From assembly GCF_001277345.1 (NCBI RefSeq), contig NZ_LIUT01000008.1:430336-494335 (forward strand): a stretch of DNA of 64,000 nucleotides, in the 5' to 3' direction. Shown piece by piece: positions 50,459 to 58,002 of this stretch (position 1 is its first letter; every line of letters starts with the position of its first letter). The DNA comes from Paenibacillus solani (GTDB taxonomy: Bacteria > Bacillota > Bacilli > Paenibacillales > Paenibacillaceae). The notes beneath the pieces were generated by a model. It did no database searches. It worked only from the letters and a program-made list of their open reading frames with translations, and was not told where the DNA came from. A program made the position numbers and the translations under genes.

Positions 50459-51430
50459 ATGCAGCAAAATGCTGAGTCCGCCCTATCGCCAGACGTATCG
50501 GCAAACACGATCTTGAAAAGCAGAAAGAATACATTATGGAGGAGGATGGTACGAAACTGGGAATTGTATCTGTTTATCGCGCCTGCATTTCTGTATTTTC
50601 TCATTTTCCATTATGGGCCGATGTACGGCATACAAATCGCCTTTAAGAACTTTATCCCGACGCTCGGGATTACGGGAAGCCCATGGGTCGGATTTGACCA
50701 TTTCGTTCGCTTCTTCAACTCATATTATTTCTGGGATTTGCTCTGGAACACCCTCAGCATTAGCTTGTATGAGCTGGCCATCGGGTTTCCGCTGCCGATC
50801 ATTCTGGCATTAGCCTTCAATGAAGTGAAGGACTCGTTCTTTAAGCGTACCGTGCAAACCGTTACCTATGCGCCGCATTTTATTTCTGTCGTTGTTATGT
50901 CCGGTATGATTATCACCTTCTTATCGCCATCGTCGGGCATGATCGTGAATTTTGTGGAGATGCTTGGGTTCCAAGCACCGCAATTTCTGACGGACCCCGC
51001 GTGGTTTAAGACCGTGTACGTACTCTCTGGCGTGTGGCAAAGCGCAGGCTGGGGCACTATTATCTACCTGGCGGCCTTGTCGGGCGTCGATCCGCAGCTG
51101 CATGAAGCAGCCGTCGTGGACGGTGCGAGCCGGTTCAAGCGTATTCTGCATATCAACATTCCGGCGATCGTTCCTACGATCACGATTCTGTTGATACTCA
51201 ATATGGGCAGTATTTTGGGAGTTGGATTTGAAAAAATCCTGCTGCTGCAGAACCCGCTGAACATGAGCTCTTCCGATGTTATCTCGACCTTCGTCTACAG
51301 ATCTGGTCTGGTTGATGCGCAGTACAGCTTCTCCACGGCCGTCGGGTTGTTCAACTCAGTCATTAATGCGATTCTGCTGATCGCTGTCAACCAAATTGCA
51401 CGCCGCACCAGTGAAAACAGTCTGTGGTAG
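50459..51430 (+). CDS. Sugar ABC transporter permease (LplB-like)
   Basis: The 323-residue membrane protein has six spans after a basic cytoplasmic N-terminus, with YLFIAPAFLYFLIFHYGPMYGIQIAFKNF as the family opening. The EAA loop EAAVVDGASRFKRILHINIPAI is near residue 220. LplB-type permeases pair with a YtcP-type permease and a large lipoprotein binding protein and use the shared ATPase MsmX. This matches the lack of an ATPase gene here. GAAGGAGGGAG precedes the ATG. First gene of the glycan operon. Confidence 0.93.
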   Translation: MQQNAESALSPDVSANTILKSRKNTLWRRMVRNWELYLFIAPAFLYFLIFHYGPMYGIQIAFKNFIPTLGITGSPWVGFDHFVRFFNSYYFWDLLWNTLSISLYELAIGFPLPIILALAFNEVKDSFFKRTVQTVTYAPHFISVVVMSGMIITFLSPSSGMIVNFVEMLGFQAPQFLTDPAWFKTVYVLSGVWQSAGWGTIIYLAALSGVDPQLHEAAVVDGASRFKRILHINIPAIVPTITILLILNMGSILGVGFEKILLLQNPLNMSSSDVISTFVYRSGLVDAQYSFSTAVGLFNSVINAILLIAVNQIARRTSENSLW

Positions 51431-51449
51431 AAGAAGGAGGGAATAACAT

Positions 51450-52358
51450 ATGTCAACCGCAGTGAAGGAAAGCAAAGGGGATAAGTTTTTCTTACTATGC
51501 AACTATATCTATTTGACGATTGCGCTGATCATCGTGCTGTACCCGCTGCTGTATATTGTCAGCGCTTCCATCAGCGACCCGAAGTTTGTAAGCTCAGGCG
51601 AAATGTGGCTGTTCCCGAAAGGGATCACTTTTGACGGGTATGCCCGGGTGTTTGAGAATGCCAATATTTGGATTGGCTACAGAAACACCATCATATATAC
51701 CGTGATCGGTACGATCGTGAACCTGATTGTCACGCTGCCCGCAGCGTACGCGCTCAGCCGCTCAGATTTTGTGGGCCGTGGATTTTTCATGGCGATGTTC
51801 ATCGTGACCATGTTCTTTGGCGGCGGACTCGTACCGAGCTACCTGCTGGTGAAGGAACTCGGCATGGTTAACAGCATGTGGGCGTTGATTCTTCCCGGCG
51901 CTGCATCCATCTGGAATATCATCGTATCCCGTACGTTCTTTCAATCCACCATGCCGAAGGAGCTGCAGGAAGCGGCCCATATCGACGGATGTACCAACTT
52001 TCGCTTATTCATTAAAATTGTGCTGCCGCTTTCGATGCCGATTATTGCCGTCATGGCGCTCTTCTACGGTGTCGGCCACTGGAACAGCTATTTCGGTGCC
52101 ATGATTTATTTGAATGATGCCTCGAAATACCCGCTGCAGCTCTTCCTTCGTCAAATCCTGGTTCTTCAGGAGATGGCAGCACAGGGCGGCGGAGCGATTG
52201 ATGCCTCTTCAGCGGCGGCGATGAATTCCAAGGCGGAGATTGCTGCACTGGTCAAATATTCCGTCATTATCGTTGCTACGCTTCCAGTTATTGCTGTATA
52301 TCCATTTCTTCAGCGTTACTTTGTTCAGGGTGTTATGATTGGTTCTGTTAAGGGCTGA
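51450..52358 (+). CDS. Sugar ABC transporter permease (YtcP/AraQ-like)
   Basis: The 302-residue permease has six spans and the EAA loop EAAHIDGCTNFRLFIKIVLPLSMP near residue 175. The motif YPLLYIVSASISDPKFVSSGEM is typical of the YtcP group. It is 19 bases from the upstream permease, with AGAAGGAGGG as binding site. The two form one heterodimeric channel with the lipoprotein encoded next. Confidence 0.93.
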   Translation: MSTAVKESKGDKFFLLCNYIYLTIALIIVLYPLLYIVSASISDPKFVSSGEMWLFPKGITFDGYARVFENANIWIGYRNTIIYTVIGTIVNLIVTLPAAYALSRSDFVGRGFFMAMFIVTMFFGGGLVPSYLLVKELGMVNSMWALILPGAASIWNIIVSRTFFQSTMPKELQEAAHIDGCTNFRLFIKIVLPLSMPIIAVMALFYGVGHWNSYFGAMIYLNDASKYPLQLFLRQILVLQEMAAQGGGAIDASSAAAMNSKAEIAALVKYSVIIVATLPVIAVYPFLQRYFVQGVMIGSVKG

Positions 52359-52402
52359 TCTTAGACCATAAATTCAAACACCAGAAAAGGGGAGTTGTTA
52401 TC

Positions 52403-54010
52403 ATGAAAAAGCTTCGCAAGGCTTCATCGATTTTACTCTGCCTCACCTTAGCAGCAACCATGCTTGCAGCTTGTGGTTCATCCAAAGAGAATGCGGGAGC
52501 CTCGGGTACCGGGACGGCCAGCACCGAGGGAGTCAAAAAGGAAGGCTTCCCGATTGTAGACAAACCGCTAACGTTAAAAGTGATGTCGCAGGATGCGGGC
52601 GTAGCAGACTGGAGCACGATGCCGGTCATGCAGGAAATGGAGAAACTGTCGGGCATCAAGCTGGAATACCAGCTGTCCCCGATCGACAGCTTTGAAACGA
52701 AGAAGAATCTGGTGTTCGCAAGCGGCGATTTGCCGGATATGTTCTACGCAGCTGATTTGAAGTCGGCTGAGCAGGTGACTTATGGCAGTCAAGGGATCCT
52801 CATTCCACTAGAGAAGTACATTGACGAAGGCTACGCTCCAAACATCAAGAAATTATTCGATGAGAATCCGGATATCCGTAAATCCTTTACGACCCCGGAC
52901 GGACATATCTATGCTCTTCCTTTCGTCGACAAGGCTGCCGTATGGTATAGAGGCCCAATGTGGTACAACGGCAAATTCTTGAAAGCGCTCAACGTAACCG
53001 AACCTAAAACGACTGAGGAACTATATACATTCTTGAAACGTGTCAAGGAAGAAGATCCGAACGGAAACGGCAAACAAGACGAGATTCCATTGACTTCGGT
53101 CAAGCTGGATGACCTGCGTATGTACTTCTTCGGCTTCTGGGGCATGTACAACGAGGGCATTTACTCCGACAAGGAAGGAAAAGTGCATTATCCTTACCAG
53201 GAAGAAGGCTACAAGGGATATCTGACATTCATGAATCGTTTGTGGAAGGAAGAATTGCTGGATCATGATACCTTCTCTCAAACACCTGACCAGAAAAAGG
53301 CTAAGGGAGAAAACAATCAGCTGGCCTTGTTTAACGACTACCATTCGTACTTTACCCTTGGAGGCGAGCCTAGCAGCGAGAATCCACTTATGACGCCAGT
53401 GAAGAGCGAAATTGAAGGCTCACCTGTATACGGTATGCATCCTGGTATTTCTGCAAGAGGTACATTCGCCATTTCCAGCAGCAACCCTTCGCCCGAAGCT
53501 TCCATGCGCTGGATTGACTACCTGTACAGCTACGATGGTGCAACGCTGTTTAACCAAGGACCTGAAGGCACGCTGTGGAAATTCAAGGACAAAGAGAACC
53601 GTGTGAAAGAGTGGCTGCCTGTTCCAGGTGGTGGAGATCGTGAGGAGTATCGCGGCAAAATCACGCCAAACTACGGTATTTTGACGCCTGGCATCAACGA
53701 ACCGGATGTTGCGAAAGGTCTTCGTACCGAATTCGATGAGTGGATTGAGCAGCAGAACCAAGAGAAGCTGGTACCGATCGGAAAAGCACCTTTCCCTAAC
53801 GTCTATTTGACAAATGAAGAGCAGAGCGAGGCAACGGCTCTAGCGTCTGACCTGGATACGTACGTGAAGCAGATGGAAGCCAAATTCGTAACAGGCCAGG
53901 AGCCGCTTGAGAATTGGGATAAATACGTCGCTCAAGTGAAGAAAATGGGCAGCGACCGTCTCGTCGAGCTTTATCAAGGCGCATATGATCGCTGGAATAC
54001 TGGGCAATAA
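52403..54010 (+). CDS. Extracellular sugar-binding lipoprotein (LplA/LipO-like)
   Basis: The 535-residue protein has a lipoprotein signal peptide ending LAAC, so C24 is lipidated after cleavage and the protein is anchored outside the membrane. The mature part is a family 1 extracellular solute-binding protein of the large (more than 500 residue) LplA type common in Paenibacillus, which tends to bind oligosaccharides. It captures the substrate for the two preceding permeases. A strong hairpin follows the stop codon, which would raise its expression relative to the enzyme genes. Confidence 0.93.
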   Translation: MKKLRKASSILLCLTLAATMLAACGSSKENAGASGTGTASTEGVKKEGFPIVDKPLTLKVMSQDAGVADWSTMPVMQEMEKLSGIKLEYQLSPIDSFETKKNLVFASGDLPDMFYAADLKSAEQVTYGSQGILIPLEKYIDEGYAPNIKKLFDENPDIRKSFTTPDGHIYALPFVDKAAVWYRGPMWYNGKFLKALNVTEPKTTEELYTFLKRVKEEDPNGNGKQDEIPLTSVKLDDLRMYFFGFWGMYNEGIYSDKEGKVHYPYQEEGYKGYLTFMNRLWKEELLDHDTFSQTPDQKKAKGENNQLALFNDYHSYFTLGGEPSSENPLMTPVKSEIEGSPVYGMHPGISARGTFAISSSNPSPEASMRWIDYLYSYDGATLFNQGPEGTLWKFKDKENRVKEWLPVPGGGDREEYRGKITPNYGILTPGINEPDVAKGLRTEFDEWIEQQNQEKLVPIGKAPFPNVYLTNEEQSEATALASDLDTYVKQMEAKFVTGQEPLENWDKYVAQVKKMGSDRLVELYQGAYDRWNTGQ

Positions 54011-54035
54011 TCAGATGCATAGATAACAAACAAAG

Positions 54036-54084
54036 AGCCAACGTATCCCGGTCGATTCATGACCGGGGGTTGGCTATTGTTTTT
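54036..54084 (+). terminator. Terminator inside the glycan operon
   Basis: AGCCAAC..CCCGGTC pairs with GACCGGG..GTTGGCT in a long two-part stem, followed by ATTGTTTTT. It lies between the binding-protein gene and the fucosidase genes, so read-through to the enzymes is probably partial. Confidence 0.8.
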
Positions 54085-54156
54085 AAAGCGCAGGCCAAGA
54101 TTCTCACACGGCTCTTATAAGAACCGTTATTATAAGCGAATTATGGGAGGTACACG

Positions 54157-55542
54157 ATGTCGGAGAACAAGCTGGTAGAGGAAGAGCAAGCGGTTGTGGA
54201 ACAGGGTGTGCACAATTTCAGCAGCGAGGACAAGTGGGTAAAGCCGGAGGATCCGCTCCTTCTGGAACGTCTGGAGTGGTTCAAGGATCAGAAGCTGGGC
54301 CTGATGATGCACTGGGGACCGTATTCTCAGCTGGGCCTTGTTGAATCATGGGCGCTGAGCGATAAGGATGCAGACTGGTCACGTGACGGCATTGACTGGG
54401 ATATCGATGCAGAGGAGCTGAAGCGGCAGTATTTTGATCTGAACAAGACGTTCAATCCCCTTCGCTTTCAGCCTGATCTGTGGGCTGACCTGGCAGCCGA
54501 TAACGGCTTTAAGTATTTGAACTTTACCACCAAGCATCATGATGGGTTCTGCATGTGGGATACGCATACGACCGACTATCGTGTCACAGGTCCGGACTGT
54601 CCGTTCCATGCACATAAATACGCCGATATTACGAAGGAGCTGTTCGATGCCTTCCGTGCTAAGGGGCTCGGCATCTCCGCCTATTTCTCCAAGGCCGACT
54701 GGCATACGCCGTACTACTGGGCGCCGGGAATGGAGGCCGGAAGCTTTACATCACGCGGCCCGAGCTACGACCCGAAGAAATATCCGTGGCTGTGGGAACA
54801 ATTTGTCCAGTTTACCCATGAGCAGATCATGGAACTGATGACCCGTTACGGCCGCATTGATGTACTGTGGCTGGATGCGGGCTGGGTGAACGATTACCGG
54901 GACCAGAATATCCGCCTGGGTGAAGTGGTTGAGAAGGCGCGCCAGATCCAACCTTGGCTCCTTTCGGCGGACCGCACGGTTGGCGGACCTTACGAGAATC
55001 TGATTACGCCGGAGCAGACCCTTCCTGAGCGTGCCCTTCATGTTCCTTGGGAGAGCTGTATTACGATGGGAACCTCCTTCTCTTTCCGTTATGAGGATCG
55101 TTATAAAACGGTTCGTCAACTCATTCATCTGCTGGTCGAGATCGTGGCCAAAGGGGGTAATCTGGCGCTTAATGTGGGACCACAGCCGGATGGTAGACTG
55201 CCCGAGACGGCGATTTCACGAATGAAGGGCATGGGGGCTTGGCTGAAAGTCTATGGAGAAGCGATCTATGGCACTCGTGTCTGCGAACCGTATTCCTCAG
55301 GCGCGGTTCAGTTTACCCAAAAAGACGATACGACCTATGCGATCTATCTGTATCGAAATGAGCAAGAAGTCGTCCCTGAAGAGCTGTTTATTCCGATTCA
55401 GACTGCGTTCAGTCGCATTGATCTGGTCGGGGGTCAGGAGGGGCTGGAATATCGCCGTACGGACGAAGGCGTCGTAGTTCGTCTTCCGGATCAGGAACGT
55501 CAGGAAGCAGCCCCGATTGCACATGTACTGCGGTTCCGTTAA
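54157..55542 (+). CDS. GH29 alpha-L-fucosidase, copy 1
   Basis: This 461-residue GH29 enzyme releases L-fucose with retention. The catalytic barrel starts at about residue 35 with WFKDQKLGLMMHWGPYS. The fucose-binding TTKHHDGFCMWDT is at about 124-136, and the nucleophile is D240 in VLWLDAGW. There is no signal peptide. The general acid of GH29 is poorly conserved and I cannot place it. It is followed by a second GH29; the two are clearly diverged, so they may cut different fucosyl linkages (for example alpha-1,6 core versus alpha-1,3/4 antenna). Confidence 0.9.
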   Translation: MSENKLVEEEQAVVEQGVHNFSSEDKWVKPEDPLLLERLEWFKDQKLGLMMHWGPYSQLGLVESWALSDKDADWSRDGIDWDIDAEELKRQYFDLNKTFNPLRFQPDLWADLAADNGFKYLNFTTKHHDGFCMWDTHTTDYRVTGPDCPFHAHKYADITKELFDAFRAKGLGISAYFSKADWHTPYYWAPGMEAGSFTSRGPSYDPKKYPWLWEQFVQFTHEQIMELMTRYGRIDVLWLDAGWVNDYRDQNIRLGEVVEKARQIQPWLLSADRTVGGPYENLITPEQTLPERALHVPWESCITMGTSFSFRYEDRYKTVRQLIHLLVEIVAKGGNLALNVGPQPDGRLPETAISRMKGMGAWLKVYGEAIYGTRVCEPYSSGAVQFTQKDDTTYAIYLYRNEQEVVPEELFIPIQTAFSRIDLVGGQEGLEYRRTDEGVVVRLPDQERQEAAPIAHVLRFR

Positions 55543-55618
55543 GAGGTTAAGAGGCGGGTAGTAAAAACCTATTATTCACTTGCATACTTAAGGACTTTAA
55601 GAAGAGGTGTGGATCGAT

Positions 55619-56905
55619 ATGCAGAAATGGTTCGAGGAAGCCAAGCTTGGCATCTTCATTCACTATGGCATTTATGCCGTGGACGGAGTCGCGGAGTCCT
55701 GGTCCTTCTATAATGGGAGGATTACGTACGAAGAGTATATGAATCAGCTGGACGGCTTTACGGCATCGAAATTCAATGCGGAGAAATGGGCGGATTTGAT
55801 CGAGAAATCCGGCGCTCGATATGCCGTGCTGACAACAAAGCACCATGATGGTGTTGCACTGTGGGATACGCAGTACAGCGATCTTAACGTGGTCAAGCGA
55901 ACTCCGGCCAATCGGGACATCGTGCGGGAATATGCCGAAGCGATCAGGGAGAAGGGGATTCACCTCGGCATGTACTTCTCTCTAATTGATTGGTCGCATC
56001 CCGATTATCCGAGCGTGTTCGAAGGAGGCCGGGTACCGGAGGATCTCAGCAGCGTCAACCCGCACTCAAGCCCTGTGGACGGTGTTCAGGATCAGGAGAA
56101 GTGGCAGAAGTTCCTGGAGTTTAATAACAACCAGCTGCGGGAGATCTTGACGAATTACGGGAAGGTCGATCTGCTGTGGTTCGACGGTGACTGGGAGCGC
56201 AGCGCCGAGCAGTGGAATCTGCCGGAGTTCAAGCATTACCTGCAATCCTTCAATCCGGATATCATCATTAATTCGCGGCTGCAGGGCCATGGCGACTATA
56301 AAACGCCGGAGCAGGGCATTCCGATTACGAGACCGGAGGGACCGTGGGAGTTCTGCACCACGATTAACACCTCGTGGGGCTACGTTCCGACAGACCATAA
56401 ATACAAATCATTAAACCAGATCATTCGAATGTTCTGCGACTGCATCTCGATGGGCGGCAATATGCTGCTGGATATCGGCCCAAGAGAAGACGGCACCATT
56501 GATCCAAGGCAGGAGGACATTCTGCTTGGTCTGGGAGCATGGATTCGGACCCATGAAGAAGCGGTATTTGGAACGGGCGAAGGCATTATGACCCGCTATT
56601 ATCTGGGAGGAAGCACGATTTCCAAGGATAGAAAGACCTTGTACCTGTTTGTATATGATGATCCGAAAGAGAATGTGTGCATCAAGGGGCTGTGCAACCC
56701 AATCAAGAAGATTACGGTGCTGCATTCGGGCAAGGAGCTTCATCATGAAATCCATGGAGGCGTGCCTTGGTTCAATATCCCGGGGACGACATGGATTAAG
56801 ATGACGCCGGAGGTTACGCATGAGCAGGTGACGGTCCTTAAGCTGGAGTTTGACGAAGAACTGGAGATGTACGGCGGATCAGGAGCCGTTGTCACGCATA
56901 ACTAA
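55619..56905 (+). CDS. GH29 alpha-L-fucosidase, copy 2
   Basis: The GH29 enzyme has 428 residues from ATG 55619; AAGAGG at 55602-55607 supports that start over the in-frame GTG at 55607. It opens QKWFEEAKLGIFIHYGIYAV and has LTTKHHDGVALWDTQYSD (about 71-88), the nucleophile D189 in LLWFDGDWE and HGDYKTPEQGIP. No signal peptide. It is clearly different from copy 1 outside the motifs. It is followed by a hairpin and the CBM9-like gene. Confidence 0.9.
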   Translation: MQKWFEEAKLGIFIHYGIYAVDGVAESWSFYNGRITYEEYMNQLDGFTASKFNAEKWADLIEKSGARYAVLTTKHHDGVALWDTQYSDLNVVKRTPANRDIVREYAEAIREKGIHLGMYFSLIDWSHPDYPSVFEGGRVPEDLSSVNPHSSPVDGVQDQEKWQKFLEFNNNQLREILTNYGKVDLLWFDGDWERSAEQWNLPEFKHYLQSFNPDIIINSRLQGHGDYKTPEQGIPITRPEGPWEFCTTINTSWGYVPTDHKYKSLNQIIRMFCDCISMGGNMLLDIGPREDGTIDPRQEDILLGLGAWIRTHEEAVFGTGEGIMTRYYLGGSTISKDRKTLYLFVYDDPKENVCIKGLCNPIKKITVLHSGKELHHEIHGGVPWFNIPGTTWIKMTPEVTHEQVTVLKLEFDEELEMYGGSGAVVTHN

Positions 56906-56916
56906 CCATCACGGGG

Positions 56917-56949
56917 AGGGGAAGCGCTTGATAGGCGCTTAGCTTCCCT
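56917..56949 (+). promoter_or_regulatory. Intercistronic hairpin in the glycan operon
   Basis: GGGAAGC (56919-56925) pairs with GCTTCCC (56942-56948), with GCGC/GCGC possible inside. It has no U-run and lies between the second fucosidase and the CBM9-like gene, so it is probably an mRNA processing or stability element. Confidence 0.5.
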
Positions 56950-56971
56950 CATGAAGCGGAGAGAATGACAT

Positions 56972-57994
56972 ATGTTCAGAACTGGAGTGCCGGAGCCGAA
57001 GATTGAATATGCTCCCAAGCATTATATTTGCAAGCGAGCGGGGCAGCCGCTTGTACTGGATGGCCGCGTAGACAAGGCGTTCTGGGATGCGGCGGAATGG
57101 ACCGATGATTTCGTTGATATCGAAGGGGATCTCCGTCCGAAGCCGGGGAAACAGACCCGGGTTAAAATGCTCTGGGATGACGAGTATTTTTATTTTGCCG
57201 CCGAGCTGATTGAGGATCAAATCTGGGCGACGTTGACAGAACGTGATTCGGTTATTTTCTATGATAATGACTTTGAAATATTCATTGATCCGGATGGAGA
57301 CACCCATCAATACTATGAATTTGAGATTAATGCCTTGAACACGATATGGGATCTGCTGCTTGTGAAGCCTTATCGCGATGGCGGGCCGCCGGTCAATGGT
57401 TGGGATATCAATGGACTCAAAACGGCTGTATATATTGACGGAGAATTGAACCGTCCGGACGCTGATAACCGGAAATGGAGCCTTGAGGTGGCGATTCCCT
57501 GGACCAGCCTCAAGGAATGTGCTGAAGAGGGCCGCCGTCCTGCACCGGGTGAGTTCTGGCGCGTCAACTTCTCGCGCGTGGAATGGCAGACCGAGGTACA
57601 AGACGGCGAGTACCGCAAGGTACTGAATCCGGAAACGGGCAAGCCTTATCCGGAGGACAACTGGGTATGGTCGCCCATGGGCATCATCAATATGCATTAT
57701 CCAGAGCTGTGGGGTTATGTTGTATTCGCCGATAACGAGGGGCATCAGTCATTCACGCTACCGGAAGATGAACGGATCAAGTGGGAGCTGCGCAGGCTCT
57801 ATTACCGGCAGCGTAATTACTATGAAGCCCATGGTGAATTCATACAGGATGCGAACCAGCTCATGGGCGAGGACACATGGAGCATCCAGCCTGTGATTGA
57901 AACGACTCGCAGTTTGTTCCAGATTAGCGCCCCTTCATCGGACGGAACGGCTCTAATCTGCATTCGGGAAGACGGAAAGTTATGGAAGGAGTGA
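56972..57994 (+). CDS. CBM9-like carbohydrate-binding protein
   Basis: The 340-residue protein is dominated by a family 9-like domain (about 15-250): PLVLDGRVDKAFWDAAEWTDDFVDI, TRVKMLWDDEYFYFAAELIE, YDNDFEIFIDPDGDTHQYYEFEINALNT and WSLEVAIPWTSL. These are the classic strands of CBM9/DOMON-like sheets. The C-terminal 90 residues are helical. No signal peptide and no catalytic motif are seen. Stand-alone cytoplasmic members of this group are common in carbohydrate operons but have no proven activity. Its end overlaps the ribosome binding site of the next gene. Confidence 0.85.
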   Translation: MFRTGVPEPKIEYAPKHYICKRAGQPLVLDGRVDKAFWDAAEWTDDFVDIEGDLRPKPGKQTRVKMLWDDEYFYFAAELIEDQIWATLTERDSVIFYDNDFEIFIDPDGDTHQYYEFEINALNTIWDLLLVKPYRDGGPPVNGWDINGLKTAVYIDGELNRPDADNRKWSLEVAIPWTSLKECAEEGRRPAPGEFWRVNFSRVEWQTEVQDGEYRKVLNPETGKPYPEDNWVWSPMGIINMHYPELWGYVVFADNEGHQSFTLPEDERIKWELRRLYYRQRNYYEAHGEFIQDANQLMGEDTWSIQPVIETTRSLFQISAPSSDGTALICIREDGKLWKE

Positions 57995-58002
57995 ACGCTG
58001 GG

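Noticed and set aside
56939..57745. A 268-codon minus-strand ORF opposite the CBM9-like gene.
   Set aside because: It is a shadow; the plus-strand frame has clear CBM9-type strands and sits in an operon.
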